A stretch of 64,000 nucleotides of DNA. Source: Microvirga arvi. GTDB taxonomy: Bacteria; Pseudomonadota; Alphaproteobacteria; Rhizobiales; Beijerinckiaceae. The stretch is from positions 1 to 64,000 of the forward strand of contig NZ_JAFEMD010000012.1 of NCBI RefSeq assembly GCF_016892765.1, given 5' to 3'. The first letter of the stretch is position 1. Each line of letters opens with the position of its first letter. The translations under genes and the position numbers were made by a program. This document shows, one piece after another, positions 51,741 to 60,527 of the stretch. The notes beneath the pieces are model-generated. The model saw nothing but the letters and a program-made list of their open reading frames with translations, was not told the DNA's origin and made no database searches.

Positions 51741-53135
51741 TTACAAGCGCTTGGGTTTGATGGATGCCGTCGCCGGCACGTCGATGACTTCCGGCTCAGG
51801 CACAGGCTCGCTCTTCGGAACGTCGAGTCCATAGATATCATTCCGGAAATGCACCGTGCCATCTGCCGTCGCATATCCCGTCAGATAGACCCATGCGACC
51901 GGGATAGGCCTGTCGAGGCGGATATCCTGACGTGCCGTGCTGGCAATGGCAGCGTCGATGCCTGCTTTCGTCCATTGGCCTGATGGCCCATTGGTGCCGC
52001 GCAGCAGCCATTCAGCGAACTCGCCCACATCGGCAACACGAACACAGCCTGAGGAGTGATAGCGGATGTCCTGAGCAAAAAGCTGCTTCTTGGGTGTGTC
52101 ATGCATGTAGACGGCATGCTTGTTCGGCATGTCGATGCGGATCTGTCCGAGGGAGTTGATCGCACCCGGATCCTGCCGAAGGGTGTAGTTGACAGCGTTC
52201 TGTGTCGACCAGTCGATCGTCTTCGGATCGACCTCCTGTCCCTTGGCGTCCAGAATGCGGATCTTCATCTTCTGCAGATAATCCGGATCCTTCCGCACAT
52301 GAGGGATGATGTCCTTCTTGATCAGCGACACCGGCACGGTCCAGGTTGGATTGAGATTGACCGCCGTCACGCGCGTCTCGACAAGAGGCGACGGGCGATC
52401 GACCTTGCCGACGATCGCGACGTAGCGGCGCACGACCTGTCCCTGCTCGATTGCTTCCACAGCAGCGGACGGAATGTTGACGACGACATACCGATCACCA
52501 AAGGCAAAGATGGAACTTGCCAGCCGCTGCGCGGAAGCCGTGAGCTGGCGGTGACGCGTTGCCGCTGAAACGTTCAGTGCCTCCAGAGTCCTTGCTCGTA
52601 CGGCGCCCGATTCGGATAGCCCATGGCGCGCCTGGAACCGTTTGACAGCGCCGGTGAGCGCGGCATCGAAAGCCGTGCTGGTCGAGAGGTCGGCGGAGAG
52701 GTCGCCCTCAAGGATGAGCCGTTGCCGAAGTATGGGGACCAGCGGCCCCTTGTCGCCTGCTTTCAAGACCGTTCCGACCGGGAGCGAAGGCCAACCACCC
52801 GCTTCGGCGATGCGCTTGTAGTTCCATGCCGCACGCATCGTGTTGATGAAGGTGCTTCCATCCAGGGTCGGTCGGTTGTCCTGCGAAATGGTTGCCACGG
52901 GGATCTGTGGCGGTGATGCCGGCAGCTCGGAACTTACAGAAGCCGGAAGTGCAGCTTTCTGCCGCAGCTCCATCCCTGCTACAGGTGCAGAGGTGCTCGG
53001 TGATGCTTGGGCCGGAGCGGCCGGGGACGTGGACTGAGAAGCAGCCCAGGCCCCGTTCGGGCTCCCCCATGGCGCGTGAAAGAAAAGGGCCAATCCAAGG
53101 CCGAAAGTAAGGCTTGTTGCATTCCGGTAGGTCAT
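51741..53135 (-). CDS. L,D-transpeptidase, YcbB/LdtD type
   Basis: The 464-residue exported protein has an N-terminal hydrophobic signal (about 1-32), then a Pro/Ser/Ala-rich linker and a peptidoglycan-binding domain (about 125-190, with FQARHGLSESGAVRARTLEAL). The YkuD catalytic domain (about 215-400) has the active-site set HDTPKKQLF and HSSGCVRV with the nucleophile Cys. It makes 3-3 cross-links in peptidoglycan in the periplasm. The PG-binding-before-YkuD order and YMHDTP motif are typical of YcbB. The gene is divergent from the Mfd-like gene with a short shared upstream region. Confidence 0.92.
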   Translation of the reverse strand: MTYRNATSLTFGLGLALFFHAPWGSPNGAWAASQSTSPAAPAQASPSTSAPVAGMELRQKAALPASVSSELPASPPQIPVATISQDNRPTLDGSTFINTMRAAWNYKRIAEAGGWPSLPVGTVLKAGDKGPLVPILRQRLILEGDLSADLSTSTAFDAALTGAVKRFQARHGLSESGAVRARTLEALNVSAATRHRQLTASAQRLASSIFAFGDRYVVVNIPSAAVEAIEQGQVVRRYVAIVGKVDRPSPLVETRVTAVNLNPTWTVPVSLIKKDIIPHVRKDPDYLQKMKIRILDAKGQEVDPKTIDWSTQNAVNYTLRQDPGAINSLGQIRIDMPNKHAVYMHDTPKKQLFAQDIRYHSSGCVRVADVGEFAEWLLRGTNGPSGQWTKAGIDAAIASTARQDIRLDRPIPVAWVYLTGYATADGTVHFRNDIYGLDVPKSEPVPEPEVIDVPATASIKPKRL

Positions 53136-53213
53136 ATCGGGACTATGGGCGAGGATGGTTTACAAAGTGCTGCAGCGGGTGAAGGCGATGAAACTGCAAC
53201 TGGTCCAGGCCAT

Positions 53214-56200
53214 ATGCGTTGTCCCTGGCTTCAGCCCTCTCGCCGCACGAGTTTCTCCATGCACGTGACGCCCGCTCCCTCCGAGGACATTCGGCGGATC
53301 GACCTCACCTTGCCATCATCCATCGGTCTCCATGCCGTCCGGCTGATCGAGCAGTTCGCAAATACAGGCCAAGGGCAAATCATCTACGTATCGGAAGGGG
53401 AGAACCAGGCGGAGCAGCTTGCGCAAGCCCTGGCAGGTCTTGCCCCGGATCTAGACGTCTGTCTTCTGCCGCCATGGGATTGTCTTCCTTATGGCAGCGC
53501 ATCGCCTTCCCGCGAGGCGATGGGACGACGCATGTCCGTCCTACGGCGCCTGAGCGAGCCGGCAAAAGGCCAGCAGGTGGTGATCGCCAGTGCTGCTGCC
53601 ATCGTTCAGCGGGTGCCGCCGCAACATATCTGGCAAGAGGCGAGCTATCATCTCAGGAAGGGCGAGGTCTTCGCGCAGGCGGAGCTTGAAAACTATCTCG
53701 AGCGCGCAGGCTATATCCTCGACGAGAGAGTGGATGAACCCGGTGAGGCTGCTTTTCGCGGCCAAGTAGTCGATCTGTTCCCGGCGAGCAGTTCATTGCC
53801 CTACCGCATCGAGCATGATGGGCAGGTCATCACTGCTATCCGCTCGTACGATCCGGTTTCCCAGCGAACCGAAGCCGACGTCGAGAGCCTCGAACTGGAT
53901 CCCGCATCCGAGATCTTGTTCGAGAGGAAGGTTGATGACAACGCCGCACCCGAACGATTCGATGGAATAGAGCATCAGCTGCCGGAATACTACCCGTCTC
54001 TCGAAACGGTTTTCGATTACTGGCCTGACGCTTCCGTCGTGATCGGCACAGGAGCGGCGGAGCGGCGCAAGCTTGTGATGGAGCAGGTTGCAGATGCACA
54101 TGAAGCCCGCACAGCACTTCGGCCGGCGGGTGCGGTAAGAGGCTCTGCAATTGCTCCCGAGAAGCTCTTCATCGGAGATGAGGAGTGGCAGCAGATCCTG
54201 TTTGAACGCCGCTTGACATTCATCCACGCCTCGTCCCGAGAAGACTCACAGCGAAGTGTCATACCCCGTTTCGCAACGGCGACGAAGGCTTCACGGGCTC
54301 TTGCCAGCTTCATAGAAACGCAGGTCGGCAGCAATCGTAAAATCGTTCTCGTTGCCGCGACGAAGGATGATCTGAACCGTATGAAGCGCCGCGTTCAATC
54401 GATGCAGGTCAGCCCCGCAGCGGCCAGGAGCTGGAACGAGGTGATCGCAGGGGCATCGAAGAGTTCGTTTGCGCTTCAAGCCGATATCAAGAACGGTTTT
54501 ATCGATGACAGAAGCGGGACTGCGGTCATCACCGCCTCCGATGTCCTCGGAAGCCGCGCATCGAGCGGGACGGGGCAGGAGATCAAGGCTGTCGCTCACC
54601 AGTTCACTGATTTGCATTTCCAAATCGGCGATGCGGTCATTCATATCGACCATGGACTTGGGCTGCTTGAAGGCACTGAAGCCATCAGCGTCGGCACCGA
54701 AGGCATGAGCGATGCGATCAGACTCACCTATGCCGGTGATACGACGCTCATGATCCCTGCTACAGAGATGAGGCGCGTGTGGCGCTATGGGCGAATGTCC
54801 GAATCTGTTCAGCTCGATAAGCTGAAAAGCGAATCGTGGTTGGCGCGACGGGCTGAGATAGAGGCCGAGATACGGGAGACGGCGGAACGTCTGAACAAAC
54901 TGGTCAAAGCTCGCGAAGCGGTGCAGATGGAACCGCTCGTGCCGCCGACCCGCGAGTATGAACGCTTCGTGGCCCGCTTCCCGTACTCGGAAACATCGGA
55001 CCAGTTGCGCGCCATTGAAGACGTTCTTGATGATCTGGCTTCGAGCCATCCCATGGACCGTCTCGTCTGCGGCGATGTGGGATTCGGAAAGACCGAGGTT
55101 GCCCTGAGGACCGCTGCAGTTGTGGCGCTTTCAGGGAGGCAGGTGGCGGTAATCGCTCCTACCACGGTCTTGGCACGCCAGCATGTGAGAAGTTTCCAGA
55201 GGCGCTTTGCAGGCTTCGGCATCGAGGTGGCTCATCTGTCCCGGCTCGTGACGGCGGCCGAGGCTCGGCATGTGAAGAAAGGCTTGGCTGACGGGTCCGT
55301 GCGGATCGTGATTGGAACCCATGCACTGGCCGCCAAGGGTATTGCTTTCAATGACCTCGGTCTTGTCATCATAGACGAGGAGCAACGGTTCGGTGCGGCT
55401 CACAAGGCGAAGCTCCGGGCGATGGCGTCGGGCGGGCACGTGCTGACCCTGACCGCGACGCCCATTCCGCGAACCTTGCAGGCTGCCTTGGTGGGGCTGC
55501 AGGAGCTGAGCGTCATCGCAACGCCTCCGGCCCGGCGGCAGCCCATCCGTACGTTCCTCACGGCGTTTGACCCTGCGACCCTTCGTCAGGCGCTCATGCG
55601 GGAGCGACGCCGGCGCGGACAAAGCTTTGTGGTCTGCTCACGCGTGGAAGACATCGAACCGATGCGTGAGGAACTGGCAAGGATCGTGCCTGAATTGAAG
55701 GTTGTCGTGGCACATGGACAGATGCCGCCCGCAGAGACCGACGAGGCCATGGTCCGGTTTGCGGATGGCGAAGGCGATGTTCTGCTCGCCACGAACATCA
55801 TCGAGAGTGGTCTTGATGTTCCCCGCGCCAATACCATGCTGGTGTGGCGGGCCGATCGTTTCGGTTTGTCTCAGCTCCATCAGCTGCGAGGACGCGTCGG
55901 GCGCGGTCGCATTCGAGGTACTGCCTATCTGCTGACGGAGCCAGGGCAGGAGTTGCCCAAAGCAACCGAGAAGCGTCTGCGCACATTGGAAGCTCTCGAT
56001 CGCCTCGGAGCCGGTTTCGCCATCAGCGCACAGGATCTCGATCAGCGCGGGGCCGGAACCCTCCTCGGTGAGGAGCAGGCGGGACATATGAAGCTGATTG
56101 GAGCGGATCTCTACCAGCACATGCTGAGGCGTGCGCTGCGCGGGCAGACCTATGAGGATGAGTGGACGCCTGAATTCAACATCGGTCTGACAGGTTCGAT

Positions 56201-56594
56201 TCCGGTCGATTATGTGAACGAGCCGGAAGTTCGGATCAACCTCTACGCCCGGCTTGCACGGATGGGGCCCTCTGAAGCGATTGATGACCTGGAGGAGGAA
56301 ATCGAAGATCGCTTCGGCCCGATCCCGGAAACTCTAAAGAATCTGCTGGCTCTCACGGGCATGAGGCAGCTCTGTCATCGTCTTGGAATTGCCCGAATCG
56401 ACGCTGGCCCCCAAGCAATCGCCCTGACCTTCAGGCCGGGAGCCGCTGAAAGGCTTCCGTTGGAGGATTTGATCGGCTCATCACAAGGAGAGATGCACTG
56501 GAGCGGAGAGAGGCTCATCTCTGCAGCGTCGGACGAGGATCCAGAGAAGCGTCAGAAGCGTATCCTGGACTTGCTTGCCCGCCTGGAGCCATGA
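53214..56594 (+). CDS. Mfd-like transcription-repair coupling factor / DNA translocase (divergent)
   Basis: The protein of about 1126 residues has the Mfd domain order. It comprises a UvrB-homology region (with LPPWDCLPYGSASPSREAMG), an RNA-polymerase-interacting CarD-like domain (GDAVIHIDHGLGLLEGTEAI), a helicase core (Walker A GDVGFGKTEVAL, DEEQRFG, LTATPIPRTL, LRGRVGR), and a C-terminal TRCF domain (YVNEPEVRINLYARL). The family displaces stalled RNA polymerase and recruits UvrA. Several segments differ from standard alphaproteobacterial Mfd (for example GQVVDLFPASSSLP and WRYGRMSESVQ), so it may be a second, paralogous copy. The start is uncertain: ATG codons at 53145, 53214 and 53259 are all possible, and 53145 would leave only 9 bases to the divergent gene. 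Confidence 0.85.
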   Translation: MRCPWLQPSRRTSFSMHVTPAPSEDIRRIDLTLPSSIGLHAVRLIEQFANTGQGQIIYVSEGENQAEQLAQALAGLAPDLDVCLLPPWDCLPYGSASPSREAMGRRMSVLRRLSEPAKGQQVVIASAAAIVQRVPPQHIWQEASYHLRKGEVFAQAELENYLERAGYILDERVDEPGEAAFRGQVVDLFPASSSLPYRIEHDGQVITAIRSYDPVSQRTEADVESLELDPASEILFERKVDDNAAPERFDGIEHQLPEYYPSLETVFDYWPDASVVIGTGAAERRKLVMEQVADAHEARTALRPAGAVRGSAIAPEKLFIGDEEWQQILFERRLTFIHASSREDSQRSVIPRFATATKASRALASFIETQVGSNRKIVLVAATKDDLNRMKRRVQSMQVSPAAARSWNEVIAGASKSSFALQADIKNGFIDDRSGTAVITASDVLGSRASSGTGQEIKAVAHQFTDLHFQIGDAVIHIDHGLGLLEGTEAISVGTEGMSDAIRLTYAGDTTLMIPATEMRRVWRYGRMSESVQLDKLKSESWLARRAEIEAEIRETAERLNKLVKAREAVQMEPLVPPTREYERFVARFPYSETSDQLRAIEDVLDDLASSHPMDRLVCGDVGFGKTEVALRTAAVVALSGRQVAVIAPTTVLARQHVRSFQRRFAGFGIEVAHLSRLVTAAEARHVKKGLADGSVRIVIGTHALAAKGIAFNDLGLVIIDEEQRFGAAHKAKLRAMASGGHVLTLTATPIPRTLQAALVGLQELSVIATPPARRQPIRTFLTAFDPATLRQALMRERRRRGQSFVVCSRVEDIEPMREELARIVPELKVVVAHGQMPPAETDEAMVRFADGEGDVLLATNIIESGLDVPRANTMLVWRADRFGLSQLHQLRGRVGRGRIRGTAYLLTEPGQELPKATEKRLRTLEALDRLGAGFAISAQDLDQRGAGTLLGEEQAGHMKLIGADLYQHMLRRALRGQTYEDEWTPEFNIGLTGSIPVDYVNEPEVRINLYARLARMGPSEAIDDLEEEIEDRFGPIPETLKNLLALTGMRQLCHRLGIARIDAGPQAIALTFRPGAAERLPLEDLIGSSQGEMHWSGERLISAASDEDPEKRQKRILDLLARLEP

Positions 56595-56693
56595 GTAAGA
56601 CAGTAGGCTGCAGTTTGATTCATATGCATTATCTGCGAACGGATTCAGCCCACAGGACTTATCCCTCAAAATGACACTCAGCGTGAGGAGCCC

Positions 56694-56921
56694 ATGACCT
56701 CGGAGGAAATCAAAGAACTGAATGCGGCGCGGGAGAGCCTCGTGAAGCGGCGCCGGGAAATGGCCCGGCAGCTTTCCGAGGCGCCGCTTCCATCCGTCGA
56801 AATGGCTGAAGAGCTCACCAAGATCCTTGTCGCCATCGAGGTCCTGGATCGCGCCCTCAACGAAGCGGGCCACCCCTATATGAGCCAGGGCGTCGTCGAC
56901 CAGCTCCGAGCTGAAGGCTAG
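56694..56921 (+). CDS. Small hypothetical helical protein downstream of the Mfd-like gene
   Basis: This 75-residue, all-helical, charged protein (SLVKRRREMARQLSEA, then a leucine-patterned helix ILVAIEVLDRALNEAG) is probably a small coiled coil. The start is well supported by GAGGAG upstream. It is 99 bases after the Mfd-like gene on the same strand, and is followed by a palindromic hairpin. Function unknown. Confidence 0.62.
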   Translation: MTSEEIKELNAARESLVKRRREMARQLSEAPLPSVEMAEELTKILVAIEVLDRALNEAGHPYMSQGVVDQLRAEG

Positions 56922-56930
56922 GGCATCAAA

Positions 56931-56956
56931 CCCAAAAGTGGATGTGCACTTTTGGG
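56931..56956. repeat. REP-like palindrome / terminator
   Basis: CCCAAAAGTG (56931-56940) pairs perfectly with CACTTTTGGG (56947-56956) around GATGTG, 9 bases after the small gene's stop. Palindromes built on a CAAAAGTGGA core recur in intergenic regions of Hyphomicrobiales genomes, as I recall; only one copy is seen in this window. Confidence 0.55.
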
Positions 56957-56989
56957 ATCACTCTCGTGCTCCATTCCTTGATGAGCGCC

Positions 56990-57547
56990 TCAAGGACGCA
57001 GTCTCCCGACGACATCGAAGCCGATCTCCGTCCTCGGCTTGAGCACCAGCACTTCTCCCTCGCTAGGGAAGATGCCGGTCAATGCCGTGATGTTGACCTG
57101 ATGGGTCACAAGCACCAGAACTCCGTTTGAGCGCCAGCCCTCGACGATCTGGCGGAGAGCATGTGTCTGGGCAGGTTCCTGCTCGCGCCCCGAGAAGAAT
57201 GAATCCAGGGGAGCCGCCGCTTCCGTCATGGATCCGAAGGCCAGGCGGGCCGTATCCAGGGAGCGGCACCATCGGCTTGAGAGCACCCGCTCGACAGGGA
57301 TTTGCCGTGCTCTGAACTGCTCTCCTGTGCGTTGGGCCTGCTGCCTGCCTTCTGCGGAGAGATTGCGTTGGGTCGCGCAATCATCGAGCCGGAAATCAGC
57401 CGGGTCGCCTGTTCCGGGCGCGCGGGCGTGACGAAGCAGAGCCACCGCGCCTCCCTGCCGGAGCGCCTGCCAAGCTTCATCGGAGGCGCGGCCGGGTTGC
57501 GTCCAGCCTGCCAGCATAAGGATCACAAGAGCCACCGCTAACGGCAT
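56990..57547 (-). CDS. Exported histidine phosphatase family protein
   Basis: The 185-residue protein has a signal peptide (MPLAVALVILMLAGWTQPGRA). The phosphohistidine motif is LLRHARAPGTG (Arg39, His40), the second Arg lies in SSRWCRSLDTA, and the second His in VLVTHQVNITALTG. The family includes SixA, phosphoglycerate mutases and periplasmic phosphatases; the export signal argues for a periplasmic phosphatase with unknown substrate. The start is supported by GGAGG. It faces away from the BTLCP gene across a 135-base divergent region. Confidence 0.85.
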   Translation of the reverse strand: MPLAVALVILMLAGWTQPGRASDEAWQALRQGGAVALLRHARAPGTGDPADFRLDDCATQRNLSAEGRQQAQRTGEQFRARQIPVERVLSSRWCRSLDTARLAFGSMTEAAAPLDSFFSGREQEPAQTHALRQIVEGWRSNGVLVLVTHQVNITALTGIFPSEGEVLVLKPRTEIGFDVVGRLRP

Positions 57548-57682
57548 GGCAAGCCTCCGAAGCGACAGCCAAGCTGCCTCAATGTTGTCTCATAAAGCAG
57601 GCCTACAGGTCTCAAAGACAAACGGCACCGGAGCGAATCTACGGCCCCGGAAACGCCGACAAGTAGCAGAGGGGCATATTCA

Positions 57683-58222
57683 ATGATATCCATCACACGT
57701 ATGGCCGCTATGGGCCTCGTCACAGGTCTCGCGATCCTTCAGGCTGACGCTGCGCTGGCAAGGCCTGTCCACCCGTTCGTTCTGACCTCCGAGCGGATGT
57801 CGCAGCTGCAGCAGATCAACAGCCATGTAAACAGCACCATCCGCGAGGTCTCGGATCTGGAGCAGTATGGCCGCGAAGATGTATGGACGCTGCCGACCAG
57901 CGGCAAGGGAGATTGCGAGGACTTCGCGCTTCTGAAGCGCAAGATGCTGGTTGAACGCGGCTGGCCCTCGTCAGCTCTGTCCATCACCGTTGGAGCGACG
58001 GCGCAGGGCGAGGCTCATGCGGTGCTGATGGTGTCGACCGCGCAAGGGCAGTATATCCTCGACAATCTCACCTCGTCGATCCTCAGCCCTGAGCGGACAG
58101 GCCATGTGTTCCACGCAAGGCAATCGGGCCGCGGCTGGATTTCGGCGTCAGGAGAGAGGACAAGCGAGCCGGTTGCCGATCTGCCGGTTGCGCAGATCAT
58201 CACGCGTGGAAGGCGCGGCTGA
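57683..58222 (+). CDS. Bacterial transglutaminase-like cysteine proteinase (BTLCP) family protein
   Basis: In this 179-residue exported protein the signal peptide covers about residues 1-26 (ending AALA). The catalytic triad is in place: Cys78 (GKGDCEDFALLK), His112 (GEAHAVLMV) and Asp127 (YILDNL). The family is related to LapG, the periplasmic protease controlled by c-di-GMP that releases adhesins, but no LapD or adhesin gene is near, so that role is not supported. It could act on periplasmic peptides. The start has AGAGGGG upstream. Confidence 0.88.
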   Translation: MISITRMAAMGLVTGLAILQADAALARPVHPFVLTSERMSQLQQINSHVNSTIREVSDLEQYGREDVWTLPTSGKGDCEDFALLKRKMLVERGWPSSALSITVGATAQGEAHAVLMVSTAQGQYILDNLTSSILSPERTGHVFHARQSGRGWISASGERTSEPVADLPVAQIITRGRRG

Positions 58223-58240
58223 TTCCTGGACGCCGGCCTG

Positions 58241-59071
58241 TCAGGCCTGTGCGCTCAATTCGACGAGGATATCCACCAGCGAATCTGCCGGGTCCGCCAA
58301 GCCTGCGATGACATCGAAATGGTGAGCGCCCGTCACCTCGTGATAGCGGGCTGTCACTCCTGCCTTACCCCAGGTGTCGACGATGGCACGGGACTGGCGC
58401 AGGAATTCGCTGCTTTCCGCACCGCCGACAACGGCGACGAGATGGCCGCCTTCAGGCGGCGCCCACTCGAGCGGGCTCAGGCGGTGCGCCTCCTCGATCG
58501 TGAGTCCGAGAGCCCTGTTGATCGAGGTTGGCACAAGGGGCGGAAGATCGAACAATCCGGAAATCGGCATCGCCGCGCGGATGGGACGCTGCTGCGGGTT
58601 GAGCCGCGCCATCAGACAGGCCGCCAGATGTCCGCCAGCCGAGTGCCCCGTAGCGACGATGGGGCGGCCCGTTCGCTGCATGACAAAATCAGCTGCCCTT
58701 TCGATCTCGGAGACGATATCGGCGAGTTTGGCTGCTGGGGCGAGCGTATAGCTCGGCACCGCCACCGTTAGACCACGCTCGTTGGCACCACGGGCGAGAT
58801 GACTGGAGGAGGACTTGTCGAAGGCTTGCCAGTATCCGCCATGAATGAAAAGCACGACCGGACCGCCCGCATCGCCGCTCTGCGAGTGGAAGAGATCGAG
58901 CCGGTGCCGCTCGCTGGTTCCATAGGAAACATCGAGCTCGCAGCGTGCCATCTCGCGATACGCAGCGGCATCCCGCTGCCAGCCTGCGATATGTGTGGGA
59001 TATTCCGGCACCCGCGCCCGGTTGTTGTACTCGGCCTCGAGGTCGAGATCTTCGGATGCCATAGCATTCAT
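58241..59071 (-). CDS. Alpha/beta hydrolase, kynurenine formamidase-like
   Basis: This 276-residue cytoplasmic hydrolase has an oxyanion motif HGGYWQ and nucleophile Ser in GHSAGGHLAA; the His near the C-terminus lies in GAHHFDVI. HGGYW is typical of the arylformamidase/carboxylesterase branch that includes kynurenine formamidase and carbamate hydrolases. The gene lies 2 bases past livF and is the last in the operon, so it may act on the transported substrate after uptake. Substrate unknown. The start at 59071 has TAGGG very close upstream, so a slightly later start is possible. Confidence 0.82.
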   Translation of the reverse strand: MNAMASEDLDLEAEYNNRARVPEYPTHIAGWQRDAAAYREMARCELDVSYGTSERHRLDLFHSQSGDAGGPVVLFIHGGYWQAFDKSSSSHLARGANERGLTVAVPSYTLAPAAKLADIVSEIERAADFVMQRTGRPIVATGHSAGGHLAACLMARLNPQQRPIRAAMPISGLFDLPPLVPTSINRALGLTIEEAHRLSPLEWAPPEGGHLVAVVGGAESSEFLRQSRAIVDTWGKAGVTARYHEVTGAHHFDVIAGLADPADSLVDILVELSAQA

Positions 59072-59073
59072 CC

Positions 59074-59772
59074 CTAGACGTGCAGATACCGGTCCTTCAG
59101 GCTGGTATCGGTCATGAGTTCTTCGCTGGTTCCCGTCCAGACCGAGCGGCCCTTCTCGACGATTACGTGGCGGTCGGCGAAGGTTGCCAGCACTCCCACG
59201 TTCTTGTCGATGACGAGGATCGACTGGCGCTCACCCTTGAGGCGTTTGAGACAGGTCCAGATCTCGGCGCGGATCAACGGCGCCAGTCCTTCGGTCGCCT
59301 CGTCCAGGATGAGCAGCTTCGGGTTCGTCATCAAGGCGCGTCCGATGGCCAGCATCTGCTGCTCGCCCCCTGACAGCTGCGTCCCGAGATTGCTCCGTCG
59401 CTCCTTCAGGCGCGGGAACAGGTCGTAGACGGTATCGAGTGTCCAGCGGCGCGAACCCCTGCGTGCAGAGGCCGTAGCGACGAGGTTTTCCTCGACCGTC
59501 AGGGTCGGGAAGATCTGCCGTCCTTCCGGCACCAGTCCGATGCCGGTCTGCGCAATCCGATAAGGCGCAAACCCCGTCACGACAGCGCCGTCGAAGCGCA
59601 CCTCGCCGCCGCGCGGGCGCAGGAGGCCCATGATCGATCGCACGGTGGTGGTCTTGCCCATGCCGTTGCGGCCGAGCAGCGTCACCACCTCGCCGGCACC
59701 GACATCGAGCGAAATGTCGAACAGGACCTGGGCTGCGCCGTAGGAGGCCTGAAGCTGCCGGACCGAAAGCAT
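59074..59772 (-). CDS. livF: HAAT-family ABC transporter ATP-binding protein (LivF type)
   Basis: This 232-residue ATPase has Walker A GRNGMGKTT (with Lys40), signature LSGGEQQMLAIGRAL, Walker B LLILDEATEGLAP and a terminal His-switch region. The pattern LVPEGRQIFPTLTVEENL is typical of LivF. It is the second ATPase of a five-component branched-chain amino acid/amide-type importer. Its ATG shares one base with the livG stop. Substrate class is not certain because HAAT systems also carry amides, urea and aromatic acids. Confidence 0.92.
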   Translation of the reverse strand: MLSVRQLQASYGAAQVLFDISLDVGAGEVVTLLGRNGMGKTTTVRSIMGLLRPRGGEVRFDGAVVTGFAPYRIAQTGIGLVPEGRQIFPTLTVEENLVATASARRGSRRWTLDTVYDLFPRLKERRSNLGTQLSGGEQQMLAIGRALMTNPKLLILDEATEGLAPLIRAEIWTCLKRLKGERQSILVIDKNVGVLATFADRHVIVEKGRSVWTGTSEELMTDTSLKDRYLHV

Positions 59773-60527
59773 CAGACCAACTCCTCTTCGCCGAGATAGG
59801 CGGCGCGTACCTCGGGATTAGCTCTGATCCGCTCCGGCGTATCGGTGGCGATGAGGCGCCCATAGACAAGAACGGAGACGCGGTCGGCGAGGGAGAAGAC
59901 CGCGTCCATGTCATGCTCGATGAGAACGACCGTCAAGCGATTCTTCAGGCGGCGCAAGGTCTCGACGACGCGCTGGGATTCGTCATGCCCGGTTCCGGCC
60001 AGGGGCTCGTCGAGCAGGAGCAGCTTCGGCTCGGTCGCAAGGCCGATGGCGAGCTCCAGCTGGCGCTTCTCCCCGTGTGAGAGAAGGCCCGCGGGGATGT
60101 GGGCGCGTGCCCCAAGCCCGACCTCGCTGAGACATTCCATCGCCGGATCGTTCAGCTTTTTCTCCTGCGAGGCATTGCCGAAGAAGCGGAAGCTTGAGCC
60201 GGAGCGGGCCTGAGCCGCAAGGGCGACGTTCTCCAGGGCTGAGAATCCGGGCAGGATGGACGTGATCTGAAACGATCGAGCCAATCCACAATTGACCCGC
60301 TGCGGCATGGTGAGGTGCGTGATGTCCTCGCCAGCGAACAGGATCTGCCCCGAATTGGATGGCAGCATCCCTGAGATCTGGTGGATGAGGGTCGTCTTCC
60401 CCGCACCGTTGGGACCGATGATGGCATGCAGCTCGCCAGGCGCAACCGAAAGGCTGACATCGTCGGTGACGACGAGGGCGCCGTAATTCTTCCGCAGACT
60501 GCGAAGCTCGAGCAGCGGTTCAGCCAT
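59772..60527 (-). CDS. livG: HAAT-family ABC transporter ATP-binding protein (LivG type)
   Basis: This 251-residue ATPase has Walker A GPNGAGKTT, the signature segment LLSHGEKRQLELAIGLATEP and Walker B LLLLDEPLAGTG. The LivG-specific C-terminal extension ends RANPEVRAAYLGEEE. The signature reads LSHGEKR rather than LSGGE, a change common in LivG. The start overlaps the end of livM by 8 bases. Confidence 0.92.
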   Translation of the reverse strand: MAEPLLELRSLRKNYGALVVTDDVSLSVAPGELHAIIGPNGAGKTTLIHQISGMLPSNSGQILFAGEDITHLTMPQRVNCGLARSFQITSILPGFSALENVALAAQARSGSSFRFFGNASQEKKLNDPAMECLSEVGLGARAHIPAGLLSHGEKRQLELAIGLATEPKLLLLDEPLAGTGHDESQRVVETLRRLKNRLTVVLIEHDMDAVFSLADRVSVLVYGRLIATDTPERIRANPEVRAAYLGEEELV

